Shown piece after piece: positions 11,651 to 23,698 of a stretch of 64,000 nt of DNA. Location of the stretch: the NCBI RefSeq assembly GCF_000321225.1, contig NW_004450383.1, forward strand, positions 904,545 to 968,544. The letters run 5' to 3'. Within the stretch, counting starts at the first letter, position 1. Each line of letters begins with the position of its first letter. The position numbers and the translations under genes are program-made. The stretch is from Odobenus rosmarus divergens. Lineage: Eukaryota > Chordata > Mammalia > Carnivora > Odobenidae. Below the pieces are notes generated by a model. That model was not told the origin of the DNA. It saw only the letters and a program-made list of their open reading frames with translations, and made no database searches.

Positions 11651-12031
11651 TTGGGGAGAAGGGGGAGAGAGAGAATCTTCAGCCGGATACATGCCTAGTA
11701 TGGATTACTAGATCATATGGTATATCTGTATTTTAATTTTTTGAGGCACCTCCATACTGTTTTCTATAGTGGCTGCACCTGTTTATATTTCCATCAACAG
11801 TGCATAAAGGTTCCTTTTTCTTCATATCCTAAGCAATACTTGTTTTTTGTTTTTTTGTCTTTTTGATTCTAGTCATTCTAACAGATGTTAAGGTGTATCT
11901 CACTGTGGTTTTGATTTGCATGTCCCTCGTGATTACTGATGATCTTTCATGTGTCTGTTGGCCATCTGAGTGTCTTCTTTGGGAAAATATCTATATAGGT
12001 CTTCTGCCCATTGTTTTGACATTTAAAATAC

Positions 12032-12102
12032 TTTTTTATTATTCAGTTAGCCAGCATATAGTACATCATTAGTTTTTGATGTAGTGTTCAGCAATTTTTT
12101 TA
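12032..12102 (-). mobile_element. minimal 5'-truncated L1 3' end (about 70 bp)
   Basis: A short block containing 'tacatcattagtttttgatg' and 'tagtgttca' matches the very 3' end of the carnivore L1 seen at 3.6 kb, with a T-rich left edge as its tail. It interrupts the surrounding L1 ORF2. Only the last few dozen bases of L1 were copied. Confidence 0.75.
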
Positions 12103-12595
12103 CTCAGATTGCTTTTTGGTGTTGAGTTGTATAAGTTCTTTATATATTTTAGATATTAACCTCTTATCAAATATATCTTTGTATATATCTCCCATTCAGT
12201 AGGCTGCTCTTATGGGTAATGCTGATGGTTTCCTTTGCTGTGCAAATGCTTTTTGTTTTGGTGTAGTTCCAAAAGTTTATTTTTGCTTTTGTCTTTCTTG
12301 CCCAAGGAGATATATCTAGAAAAAAATTTTGCTAAGGTCTATTTAAAAGCGATTACTTTCTGTTTTCTTCTAGGATTTTTATGGTTTCAGGTCTCACATT
12401 TAGGTTTTTAATCCATTTTGAGCTTATTTTTGTGTATGGTGGTCCAGTTTCATTTTTTGCATGTAGCTCTCGTTTTTCCATCACCGTTTATTGAAGAGAC
12501 TGTATTTTTTCCATCATATATTCTTATTTCCCTTGTCATAAATTAATTGACCATGTAAGTATAGGCTTATTTCTGGGCTCTCTATTCTATTGCTC

Positions 12596-12619
12596 TGTGT
12601 GTGTGTGTGTGTGTTGTTG
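12596..12619. repeat. (TG)n microsatellite
   Basis: TG repeat followed by a T run inside the antisense L1 ORF2. Confidence 0.9.
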
Positions 12620-13121
12620 TTTTTTTTTTTTTGGTGCCAGTTGCATAGTATTTTGATTACTAAAACTTTGTAGTAGATCTTGAAATTGGAGATAGTGATA
12701 CGTACAGTGTTTTCTTCTTTCTCAAGATTGTTTGGCTATGCATAGTTTTTTGTGGTTCCATAAAAATTTTAGTATTATTTTTTCTGGCTCTGTGAAAAAT
12801 GCTATTGGAATTTTTATAGGGATTGCATTAAATCTGTAGGTTGTTTTGTGTAGTATGGACATTTTAACAATATTAATACTCCCCTTCACACGTTTTGCCC
12901 AACCCCTACCCCCTCTCCTCTGACAACCATCAGTTTGTTGCCTGTATTTATAGTTCTGATTCTATTTTTTTCATTTTTTTTTTAGATTCCATTTGAGTGC
13001 AATCATATGGTATTTGTCTTTCTCAGACTTATTTATTTCACTTAGCTTAAAACCCTCTAGGTCCATTCATGTTGTCTCAAATGGCACAATCTCATCCTTT
13101 TTTATGGCTGTGAAATATTCC

Positions 13122-13123
<2 letters not shown>

Positions 13124-13156
<33 letters not shown>
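13124..13156. repeat. (TG)n microsatellite
   Basis: About 16 TG units, expanded from the 'attccattgtgtgtat' segment of L1 ORF2. This explains a CV-repeat in an overlapping open frame. Confidence 0.95.
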
Positions 13157-13158
<2 letters not shown>

Positions 13159-13329
13159 CCTTATCACATTTTCCTTATCCATTCACCTGATGGACACAGG
13201 TTGCTTCCCTGTCTTGGCTGTTGTACATAAAGCTGCAAAGAACATAGGGGTGCATGTACCTTTTTGAGTTAGTGTTTTTGTTTTCTCTAGGTAAATACCA
13301 AGTAGTGGAATTATTGGATCATGAAGTAT

Positions 13330-13536
13330 TTCTATTTTTAATTATTTTTTAAATTTTATTTATTTGAAAGAGAGCTAGAGAGATAGAGCATGGGCAGAGG
13401 GGGAACGATAGACAGAAAGGGAGAAGCAGACTCCCTGCTGAACAAGAAGCCCAATGTGGGACTCCTGGGATCATGACCTGAGCCAAAAGCAGATGCTTAA
13501 CCAACTGAGCCACCCAGGTACCTTCTAATCTTAATT
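13330..13536 (-). mobile_element. CAN-SINE inside L1 ORF2
   Basis: Reverse-oriented older-type SINE (head 'aaccaactgagccacccagg' near 13.5 kb) with flanks 'ttctatttttaat' (about 13330) and 'ttctaatcttaat' (about 13524). The L1 sequence resumes without loss after it. Confidence 0.92.
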
Positions 13537-13847
13537 TTTTGAGGAAACTCCATATGGTTTTCCAAGGTGGTTGTACCAATTTACATTTCCACCAACAGTG
13601 CACAAGGGTTTCTTTTTTTTTTTTTTCATATCTCACCAACACTTGTTATTTCTTGTCATTGTGATTTTAGCCATTCTAACAGACATAAGAGAATATCCCA
13701 TTGTGGTTTTGATTGGAATTTCCACGATGATCAGTGATGTTGAGCATCTTCTCATGTGTCTGTTGGCCACCTGCATGTCTTTGGAAAAATGTCTGTTCAG
13801 GTCTTTTGCTCATTTTTAACTGGGTTATTTGTGGGGCTTCCTGGTAT

Positions 13848-14083
13848 TGAGCTGTATAAATTCTTTTTTTTTTTTTTTTAGAATTTATTTATTTATTTGA
13901 CAGAGAAAGACACAGCGAGAGAGGGAAAACAAGCAGGGGGAGTGGGAGAGGGAGAAGCAGGCTTCCCGGAGCAGGGAGCCCGACGCGGGGCTCGATCCCA
14001 GGACCCTGGAATCACGACCTGAGCCGAAGGCAGACGCTTAACGACTGAGCCACCCAGGCGCCCCTGAGCTGTATAAATTCTTT
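13848..14083 (-). mobile_element. CAN-SINE with perfect 19-bp duplication
   Basis: A young-looking reverse SINE (13867-14064) lies between two identical copies of tgagctgtataaattcttt (13848-13866 and 14065-14083). The head retains CpG sites ('gacgcttaacgactgagcc'), which suggests recent insertion. Confidence 0.98.
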
Positions 14084-15126
14084 ATATATTTTGGATCTTA
14101 ACCCCGTATCAGATATATCATTTGCAAATATCTTCTTCCATTTAATAGATTGTCTTTTTGTTTTGTTGATGGTTTCCTTTGCTGTGCAAAAGCTTTTGAT
14201 TTGATGTAGTCCCTATAGTTTTGCTTTTGTTTCCCTTGTCTGAGGAGACATATCTAGAAAAATGTTGCTATGGCTGATGTCAAAGACATTACTGTGTTCT
14301 CATCTAGGATTTTATGGTTTCAGGTCTCACATTTAGGTTTTTAATGCATTTTGATTTTATTTTTGTGTATGGTGTTAGAAAATAATCCAGTTTCTTTCTT
14401 TTGCATATAGCTATCCAGTTTTCTCAGCACCATTTATTGAAAAGACTGCCTTTTCCCCATTGTATATTTTTCCCTCCTTTGTCATAAATTAATTAACCAT
14501 ATATGCATGGGTTCACATTAGAAGGTCTATCCTTTTCTGTTGATCTATGTGTCTATTTTTGTGCCAGCACTATACTGTTTTGATTACTAGAAATTTGTAG
14601 TGTATCTTAAAATCTGGGATTGTGATACTCTACAGTTTTTTTGTTCTTTTTTCAAGTTTGCTTTGGCTATTCTAGGTCTAGTATGGTTCCATACAAATTT
14701 TCATATTATTTGTTCCAGTTTTGTGAAAAAAGTGCTGAGTACAGTTCTCAGAGTACAGGCCTTTTATCTCTTTGATTAAGTTTATTTCTAGGTTGTTTTT
14801 TTTTTAATTTTTTGGTGCAATTGTAAATGGTGTTTTTTTGTTTTTTGTTTTTTACTTTCTGCAACTTCATTGTTAGTGTGTATAAATACTACCAATTTCT
14901 GGGTATTAATTTTTTATCCTGCCTCCATACTGAATTCATTTATCACTTCTAGTAGGTTTTAGTGGAATCTTTAGGATGTTCTATGTGTAGTATTAAGTCA
15001 TCTGCTATTAGTGACAGTTTAACTTCTTTACCAATTTGGATCCCTTTTATTTCTTTTTCTTACGTGATTACTATGGCTTGGATTTCTAGTACAATGTTGA
15101 ATAAAAGTGAGGAGTAGACATCCTTA

Positions 15127-15275
15127 AAAAATGAAATCTTACCATTTGCAACAACATTGATGGAGCTAAAGAGTATAAAACTAAGCAAAATATGTCAGTC
15201 AGAGAAAGACAAATAATATATGATTTTACTCATGTGGAATTTAAGAAACAAAACAAATGAGCAAAAAAAACCACA

Positions 15276-15309
<34 letters not shown>

Positions 15310-15527
15310 AACCAAGAAATATACTCAACTATAGAGAACAAATTGATGTTTATCAGAAGGGAGTTTGGTGGGTGGGGTGGAGGGGAATGAGTGAAATAGG
15401 TAATGGGAATTAAGGAGTGCACTGTCTTAATGAGCACTGGGAGATATATGGAATTGTTGAATTACTACATTGTACACCTGAAACTAATATAACGCTGTAT
15501 GTTAACTATATTGGAATTAAAAAAAAA
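15127..15527 (+). mobile_element. sense L1 3' end inserted in antisense L1
   Basis: Opposite in orientation to its host: it reads from the end of ORF2/3' UTR to 'gtacacctgaaactaatata', 'gttaactatattggaatt' and an A tail. The flanks 'agacatcctt' and 'ggacaccctt' are imperfect duplicates of about 10 bp, and host L1 sequence resumes right after. It includes a GA microsatellite at about 15281-15306. Confidence 0.88.
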
Positions 15528-16126
15528 TGGACACCCTTGTCTTGTTCCTAACCTTAGAGGGAAAACTTAGTTTTTCACCATTGAGTATAACGTCAGCTGT
15601 GGGTTTTTCATTTATGACCTTTATTATGTTGAGGTACATTCCCTCTAATTCCATTTTATTGAGAATTTTTATCATGAATTCATGTTGAATCTTGTCAAAT
15701 GCTTTTTCTGCATCTAATGAGATGATCATATGATTTTTATAGTTTTTGTTTTGTTGATATGGCGTATGACATTGCTTGATATGCAAATATTGAACCAACC
15801 TTCCATCCCAGAAATAAATCCCACCTGACTGTGGTGAATGATTTTTTTTTAGTAGAGTGCTGTATGTGGTTTGCTAATATTTTTTGAGGATTTTTTCATC
15901 TATTTTCATCAGGGATATTGGCTTGTAGTTTTCTTTTTTTGTGGTGTCTTTGTCTGGTTTGGGTTTCAGGGTAATGCTGGCCTCTTAGAATGTATTTGGA
16001 AGCTTTCCTTCCTCTTCTATTTTTTGGAATATTTTGAGGAGAGTAGGTATTAACTCTTCTTTAAAAGTCTGATAGAATTCACTTGGTGAATCTGTTCAGT
16101 CCTGAACTTTTATTTTTTTGGAAATT

Positions 16127-16323
16127 TTTTTTAAAGATTTATTTATTTGAGAGGGAGAGAGAGTGTGTCTGCACAAGTGGGAGGGGGAAAGGGAGAGAAT
16201 CTCAAGCAGACTCCATGTGGAGCCTGGAGCCCAATGTGGGGCTCAATCTCATGACCCAGAGATCATGACCTGAGCTGAAACCAACAGTTGGATGCTTAAT
16301 CAACTGTGCCACCCAGGTGCCCC
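16127..16323 (-). mobile_element. CAN-SINE inside L1 ORF2
   Basis: Reverse-oriented SINE: 'ttttaaagatttatttattt' tail side, 'aactgtgccacccaggtgcc' head side. It belongs to the older type with 'gagctgaaaccaacagt'. The host L1 reads on both sides. Confidence 0.93.
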
Positions 16324-17628
16324 TTTTTGTAGTTTTTTAACTACTGATTCTGATTCATTCCTTATAACCAGTCTATTCAGATTTTCAATTTCTTTCTGGC
16401 TCAGTTTTGGAAGATAGTATATTTCTAGGAATTTATCCATTTCTTCTTCGTTGTATAGCTTGTTGGCATATAATTTTTCATACTTTCCTATATTTCTTTT
16501 ATTTCTGTGGTATCCATTGTTATTTTTGTCTCATTTCTGATTTTACTTATTTGAGTCCTTTCTCTTTTTTTCTTGATGAGTCTTGGTAAAGGTTTGTCAA
16601 TTTTTTTTTTATTTTTTAGTCTCTATGTCATTTGTTTCTGCTCTAATCTTTATTATTTCTTCTACTCACCTTGGCCTTGTTTGTTCTTCTTTTTCTAATT
16701 CCTTTAGGTGTAAGGTTAGATTGTTTCATTTTTTTTTTTCTTGTTTCTGGAGGTAGGACTATTGTCTATACTTCCCTCTTAGAACTATTTGCACTGTGTC
16801 CCAGAGACTTTGGACAATTGTGTTTTCATTTTCATTAGTCTCTACGTATTTTTTTTTTTTTTATTTCTTTGATCGTTTTGCCAACTCACTGGTTGTTTAG
16901 GCTCCCTGTGTTTGTGTTTTGTCCAGTTTTCTTCTTGTGATTTAGTTCAGTTTCATACTATTGTGGTCAGAAAAGATGCACGGTATAATTTCAATCTTCT
17001 TAAATTTATTTAGGCTTGTTTTATGACCTAACATGTGACCCTATTCTCAGAATGTTCTATGTGCACTTGAAAAGAATTGTATTCTATTGTTTTTGGAGGA
17101 AATGTTCGGTATATATCTGTTATGTCCGTCTGGTCCAGTGTGTCATTCAAAGACATTGTTTCCTTATTGAATTTCTGTCTGGATGATCTATCCATTGATG
17201 TAAGTGGAGTGTTAAAGTCCCCTAGTTTATTGTATTACCATCAATATCTCTTTATGTCCATTAAGATTTACTTTATGTATTAGGTGCTCCAGTGTTGGGT
17301 GCATAGGTATTTCTAATTGTTATAACCTCTTGTTGGACCAATCCCCTTTCATTATGTAATGCCTTTTTTGTCTCTTGTTACAAACTTTGTCTTAAAAGTC
17401 TATTTTAAGACTTTAAGATATAAGTATTGCTACCCCAGCTACCTTTTTTGCTTCCATTTACATGGTGAGTGTTTTTCCTTCTCATCACTTTCAGTCTCTA
17501 TGTATCTTTAAGTCTGAAGTGAGTCTCTGGTGGGCAAGATATAGATGGGTCTTGTTTTGTTATCCATTCCATCACTCTGTTTTTTGATTGGAACATTTAA
17601 GCTATTTACCTTTAAAGTAATTATTTCT

Positions 17629-17973
17629 TTTAAAGATTTTATTTTAGACAGTGGGGAGGGGCAGAGGGAGAAGGAGAGAGAGAATCTTTTTTTTTTTTTA
17701 AAGATTTTATTTATTTATTTGATAGAGAGAATGAGAGAGAGAGAGAGAGCGCATGAAAGGGGGGAGGGTCAGAGGGAGAAGCAGACTCCCCGCTGAGCAG
17801 GGAGTCCGATGTGGGACTCGATCCCGGGACTCCAGGATCATGACCTGAGCCGAAGGCAGTCGCTTAACCAACTGAGCCACCCAGGCGCCGAGGAGAGAGA
17901 GAATCTTAAGCAGACTCCCCACTGAGCACAGAGCCCAATGCAGGGTTCAATCTCATGACCCTGAGACTATGAC
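17629..17973 (-). mobile_element. outer CAN-SINE split by a second SINE
   Basis: The tail and body part lies at about 17629-17688 and the rest at 17908-17973 ('cagactccccactgagcaca' through 'gagactatgac'). The head is truncated at its right end. It lies in the antisense L1 and shares its orientation. Confidence 0.9.
17672..17907 (-). mobile_element. CAN-SINE nested in a CAN-SINE, 17-bp duplication
   Basis: The inner SINE (17689-17890) is flanked by identical copies of aggagagagagaatctt at 17672-17688 and 17891-17907. It is a younger subfamily ('gagtccgatgtgggactcga') than the copy it interrupts. This makes a three-layer stack: L1, older SINE, younger SINE. Confidence 0.97.
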
Positions 17974-19562
17974 TAAAGTAATTATTGATAGTTATGTACT
18001 TATTGCCATTTTTAAATTTTGTTTTCTGGTTGCTTTTGTAGATTTTTTGTTCTTCTCTTGCTCTCTTTGTGATCAGTGAGTATCTACAGTGTTTTATTTG
18101 GCATTATTTCTCTTTATTTTTTGTGTATCATAAGTTTAGGGTTTCTGGTTACCATGAGGTTCATATATATCATCCTAAGTAAATAAAAGTCCATATTAAT
18201 TTGATGGTCATTTAAGTTCAAATACATTCTAGAAAGAGAACAAAAAACAGAAAAATAATTTTTTTTCTTTTTCCCCTTCTCTCACCCATATTTTATGTAT
18301 ATGTTGTTATATTTTCTTTTTATTCATAGTTTTCTTATGTCTATGGCCATTTCCACTTAATGAATTCCCTTTAACATGTTTTGTGAGGCTGGATTCATGG
18401 TGATAAGCTCCTTTATATCTTTTTTCCCCCCCTGGGAAACTCTTTATTGCTACTTCATATATGAATGATAACCTTGCTAGGTGGGGAGTATCCTTGGTTG
18501 TAAGTTTTTACCTTTCAGCACTTTGAATATCAAAGGCCTTCTGGTTTTCAAAGTTTCTGCTGAAAAATCTGCTGATAGTCTCATAGGTTTTCCCCTATAG
18601 GTAACGTTTTGTTTCTCTGTTGCTGCTTTTAGGATTCTCCCTTTATCTTTAAACTTTGACATTTTAATTATTATGTACTGTGATGTGGACTTCCTTGGGT
18701 TCTTGTTTGGAATTCTCTGTGCTTCTTGGACTCAGAAGTCTATTTCCTTCCTTAGGGAAATTTTAAATTATTATTTTTTCAAATAAGATCTCTACATATT
18801 TCTGTCTCTCTTCTTCTGGGACCCCTATAATGTGAATGTGAATGTTTGATGTTGCCCAAGAGATCTCTATCTTCATTTTTAAAATTCTTTTTTCCCTTTG
18901 CTGTTCACCTTGTCTTCTTTCCATTACCCTGTCTTCCAGATTATTGATATGTTCTACTGAATCATCTAATCTACTGTTGATTCCCTGCAGTGTGTTTTTT
19001 ATTTCAGTTTTTGTATTCTTCAGCTATAATTGGTTCTTTTTAATATTTTCTATCCCTTTATTGAAGGTCTCACTGAGTTCTTCCATTCTTTTCTCCAGTT
19101 CACTGAGTATCTTTGCAATCATTACTACAAATTCTTTATTAGGCATATTGTTTATCTGTTTAATTTTTTTTTACTGAAGCTTTTTTCTTTTGCTTTCATT
19201 TGGAGCATATTCCTCTGTATCCCCATTTTGCTTGACTTTGTGTGTTTGTTTTTATGGATTAGGCAAAATGGCTACTTCTAAAGTTGAAGGTATAGCTTGT
19301 GTATGGTGACCCTTATACAGACTGTCTGTGCCTGGTGACTTTTGCTGGCTGACTGGGTGGAGCAGTGGCTGTATATGTTAGTTACTCTTTTAAATATGGC
19401 TTCTTACAGAGAAAATAAGGAAAAATAACAAAATAAAAAGAAAATAAAAAAATTAAAAAGGAAAAAGGTGAAAGAAGAAAAAAAGAGTAAGAGTGGAAAG
19501 AGAAAAATCAAAAAGAAAAAAAAGACAAATTTTAAAAAGTACAATAAAAATTAAAAAAAACA

Positions 19563-19598
19563 AACAAATAAACACACACACATACACACACACACAAA
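19563..19598. repeat. (CA)n microsatellite
   Basis: Short CA repeat following a 150-bp A-rich tract in the L1 5' UTR region. Confidence 0.9.
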
Positions 19599-21043
19599 TC
19601 ATGGCTTGTTTTCTGAGCCACAGCTCCACAGTGTGGCTAATGCAGGCTTGTGGCCCATGGGCTCCTTGAGGTCATAAGCTCACCATGAGCCAGATCCTGC
19701 TCCAGTCTGGGTTTTTAAGGTGGAGGAGTAGAGCACATTCCCAGAGTTCCTTGGCCTTTTTAAACTGTGGCTTTTTTTTTCTGTGCCCTAGTGTGACTGG
19801 GGCTGATGTGGGCATTATGACCTTTGGCTTGCTGAGCTCTCAAGCTCAAATCCACCAGTTATGGAGTGGGACCCACCCATTATGGCACTGGGACCCTCTA
19901 AGGGTTTATCAATTTTGTTTATCTTTAAAGAACCAGCTCCTGGTTTCCTTGGTATTTTCTACTGGCTTTTCTTTTTAAGTCTTTATTTCATTTATTTTTT
20001 TTCCTAATCTTTATTATTTATTTCCTTCTACTAGCTTTGTGCTTTTTTTTTTTTTTTTTAGTTCTTTTAGCTGTAAGATTAGGTCATATATTTGAATTTT
20101 TCTTGTTTCTTGAGGTAGGCCTGTGTTGATATAAATTTCCCTCTTAGAACTGCTTTGGCCAAGTCCAAAGATATTGGACCACCATTTTTTTTTTTCAGTT
20201 GTCTCTATGTACTTTTTGTTTTAATTCTGGTATCTTGGTTGACCCATTCATTGTTTAGTAACATGTTGTTTAGCCTCCATGTATTTGTCTTCTTTCCAGA
20301 TACCGCTTGTAGTTGATGTCTAGTTTTATATTGTTGTGACTGAAAATGGTGCTTGATATGATTTCAGTTTTCTTAAATTGAGACTTGTTTTGTGTCCTAA
20401 CAACATCCTAGAGAATGTTCCATGTGCAGCTGAAAAGAAAGTGTATTCTGTTTTTTGGATGAAATATTTCTTATATATGTTAGGTCCATCTAGTCTAATG
20501 TGTCATTCAAAGCACTGTTTCCTTGTTCCTTTTCTGCCCCTAAATGATCTATCTACTGATGTAAGTGGGGTTTAAATTGCCCTATTATTATTGTATTACT
20601 GTCAATTTCCCCCTTTATGTGTATTCATATTTAGTCTATGTATTTAGGTGCTCTTATTTTGGGTGCATAGATATTTACAATGAATATATCCTCTTGTTGG
20701 ATTGATTCTGTTATCATTATGTAGTGCCCTTCTTTGTTTCTTGCTACATTCTTTTATTTAAAGTGCATTTTGTCTTTTTTGCTTCTATTTGCAAAAAATA
20801 TATGTTTTTCCAGCACTTCACTTCCAGTCTGTGTGTGTCTTTAGGTCTGAAGTGAACCTCTTCAAGGTAGCCATTTAGATAGGTTTTGTTTTTTTATACA
20901 TTCAGCCAACCTATGTTTGTTTTTTGGAGCATTTAGTCCATGCATATTTAAATTATTCATAGGTATTACTTATTGCATTTTGTTAACTTTTTTCTGATTA
21001 TTTTTATAGTTCTTCTCTGTTCCTTTCTTCTTCTCTTGCTCTC

Positions 21044-21249
21044 TTCCCTTTTTTTTTTTTTAAGATTTTATTTATTTGACAGAGAGAGACAGTGAGAGAG
21101 GGAACACAAGCAGGGGGAGTGGGAGAGGGAGAAGCAGGCCTTCCATTGAGCAGGGAGCCCGATGTGGGGTTCAATCCCAGGACCCTGGGATTATGACCTG
21201 AGCCTAAGGCAGACACTTAACGACTGAGGCACCCAGGCGCCCCTTCCCT
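21044..21249 (-). mobile_element. CAN-SINE inside L1
   Basis: Reverse-oriented SINE (about 21052-21241) with 'cttccctt' at both flanks. Head 'ctgaggcacccaggcgcccc', tail 'ttttttttttttaagatttt'. Confidence 0.93.
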
Positions 21250-22000
21250 TGCGGTTTGATGGCATTCTTTAGTGTTATGTTTAGATTTCTTTCTCTTTAT
21301 TTTTTGTGAATCTATAATAGGCTTTTGGCTTGTGATTATCATCAGGTTCATATATAGCACCTTATGTGTATAAGAAGTCTATATTAAGTTGATCATTTAA
21401 GTTCCAATACATTCTGAAAGCACTAAATTTTTACTTTTCCCTCCATGTTTTATGTATATAATTTCATATTTTACATCTTTTCTGTGTATCCCTTGACTGA
21501 TTTTTGTAGATATAATTAATTTTACTACTTTGCCTTGTAACCTTCATACTGGCTTTGTAAGTGATTAATCTACTACCTTACTATATTTTTTGCTTTTACT
21601 TGTGAATTTTTTTCTTTCATAATTTTCTTCTACTTATGGCCTTTTCTGTCCGCTCTAATAATTCCCTTTAAAATTTTGGTTTAATGGTGGTGAACTCCTT
21701 TAACATTTATTTGTCTGGAAAACTCTTTATCTCTCCTATTTTGGATGATATATCTTCTTAGTATAGTATTTTTGGTTACAGTTTTTCACTTACAGCACTT
21801 GAATATATCATGCTACTCCCTCCTGGCCTGCAAGTTTTCTGCTGAAAAATTAGTTGATAGCCTTACAGGCTTTCCCTTGTACGTAATTTTTCTTCTGCTT
21901 TTAAAATTCTCTATCATTACTTCTTGGTATTTCAATTATTATTTGTCTTGGTGTAGATCTCCTTGGGTTAATCTTCTGAGGAGCTCTCTGTGAATCTGTT

Positions 22001-22462
22001 CTGTACACCTGAAACTGTGGCAGAGAGGCTAACTGCAGAAACCTAGCTGGACTGCCAGTCCTGCCCACCATGAACTCAGAGCACATGGGTTCATAACCCA
22101 TGGCGGCCTCAGACAAGCCTCTCAACCAAAATCCATCCAGTGCACCCACAGCAGGCAAAGCAGATTCCTGCAGCCAGCTGAGCTGAAGGCAAATGTGGCT
22201 CCACCACAACACTATTGTGCATGCAGCCCACACAGAAGACAGCCCTGGAGTGCCCGGGTCTGGTGACCAGGGAGAATTGTGCTACAGGGTACCTTTTTTA
22301 CACAAGGCCACTACTTTCAAGACCAAGAAATATTTCTCAAATCTGATATGAGTAAATAAATCTCCTTCACTTATACTCCAAGTGTTTTTCCAACTATGCT
22401 TTTGTGCTATGTCTTGAGATTGACCCATTGCTTCAGTGAAGATCATTTGGGCTGAATCTGTT
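22001..22462. mobile_element. 452-bp insertion in L1 ORF1, type unresolved
   Basis: A GC-richer block (22001-22452) separates two parts of antisense L1 ORF1. It is bounded by identical copies of tgaatctgtt at 21991-22000 and 22453-22462. The middle (about 22240-22320, including 'acacaaggccactactttca') resembles the 5' UTR/ORF1 junction of old L1 elements, but in sense orientation, opposite to the host. It has no A tail and no LTR-like ends. An antisense 110-codon open frame across its left end has no recognisable domain. Confidence 0.55.
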
Positions 22463-23698
22463 TAGAGATCTTTGAGGTCTGTGTACATAAATGGCCATCT
22501 CTCTCCCCAGATTTGGATGAAGTATTTCTCCCCAGATTTGGGAAGTTTTCGGCCATTATTTCTTTAAACTTTGTCTCTTTCTCCTTCTCTTCTCCTGACA
22601 CTCCTGACACTCTCAAAATGTGATATTGTTTTACTTAATGGTGTCCCATATTTCACACAGACTTTTTCACTCTTTTTCATTTTCTTTATTCTCCTCTGAC
22701 TAGATAATACCAAGAGATCTGTATTCACAATTCACTGATTCTTCTCCTGATTAAGCCTGCTATTGAAATTTTCTGTTGTAGTTTTCGTTTACTCTCTAGA
22801 ATTTGTTTATGATTTCTATCTCTTTCTTAAGCTTCTTGCTTTGTCCATGTATTGTTTTTCTGAGTTCTCTGAGCTATCTGTATTCTCTCAAATCTAGCTT
22901 CCTTAAAACAATTATTTTGAATTCTTTTTCAAAGAGTGTTTTCAGATAAGTCACAAATATCTATTTTTGGGGGGTTAGTTACTGGAAAATTAGTATGCTT
23001 CTCTATTTCTTTGCTTTTTCATGTTTCTAACAGCTTTGCATTAATGCCTGCTCATCTGAGGGCACAGTCTCCTCTTCCAGACTTTCAGGCTAGATTCAGT
23101 GGGACTTTCATCTGATAGTGATTGCAAGTCTGCTTACTGGGTGTGATACAATGTGTTTGGTTTCTGGGAGGACACAGTAGCACAGTTTCTGTGCAGCTCT
23201 GTTAGCTGAGATCAGTATTGGGATAGTTTGTTGGGGACTTTTGTGGGTGAGACTGCAGAGGTCTGCATTGGAAGGTAGGGCTTTGAGATTTTTGGAGAAA
23301 GAGCTAGGGTCCTCCGGATCTCCTTTTTAGCCCATGGAAGAAAGTTCTAGACAAGGAGATCCCCCTCAGCACTTGATCTGACTTGCTGACACTGACCTAG
23401 TAGTGAAGCCTGGGTCTTGGATTAAGTGCATACAGAACTACCCAGCCCCTGGGTCCTGAGTCACTGCAGCTGTTGCACTGGGGTCTAAGATGTGGGTGTG
23501 TGCAGATCCTTCATGGAACTAGGACCTGGGTCTCAGGCTTGCCACAGTTGCTTCAGGGGAATGATGGAACAACAATGGTGTGGGTCCTGGGATAACAAAA
23601 TGCAGCTGTGGCTTGGGCCCAGGGTATAGTAGCAGCACAGCTCGTTTTAACTCTGACCCAAGAGAGCAGTCACAAGATGACTCTGAAGGTGGTCTGTT

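Larger units (their letters stand above)
11690..12884 (-). mobile_element. antisense L1 fragment (3' part of ORF2)
   Basis: The plus strand is the complement of the last third of L1 ORF2, for example 'ctggctgcacctgttta'-type and 'agttctttatatattttaga' landmarks, proceeding toward the reverse-transcriptase region. The copy stops at about 12.88 kb at 'ttaacaatattaatactc', where a different L1 3' UTR begins abruptly. It has no poly(T) edge, so the junction looks like a rearrangement rather than a clean insertion. It contains a 70-bp L1 3'-end insertion and a TG microsatellite. Confidence 0.85.
12885..19904 (-). mobile_element. long antisense carnivore L1 (3' UTR, ORF2, ORF1, 5' UTR)
   Basis: Reading on the minus strand, this copy runs from 5' UTR (about 19.9-19.3 kb) through ORF1 (about 19.2-18.4 kb), ORF2 (about 18.1-13.0 kb) and the start of the 3' UTR. 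Diagnostic peptides on the minus strand are '[17 protein letters not shown]' (reverse-transcriptase finger/palm, 15.7 kb) and 'ATEKQNVTYRGKPMRLSADF' (ORF1 C-terminal domain, 18.6 kb). All frames are broken. It contains four CAN-SINE sites, one of them a nested pair, and one sense L1 3' end. Without these it is close to full length. An A-rich tract at 19.41-19.56 kb and GC-richer sequence follow on the 5' UTR side. Confidence 0.9.

Noticed and set aside
13124..13156. TG repeat as a regulatory or Z-DNA element
   Set aside because: It is an expansion of an L1 ORF2 segment. Nothing nearby suggests a promoter.
18842..19281. 83- and 111-codon plus-strand frames rich in F, L, S and I, as a membrane protein
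   Set aside because: They are the complement of L1 ORF1. The hydrophobic look comes from the T-rich antisense strand.
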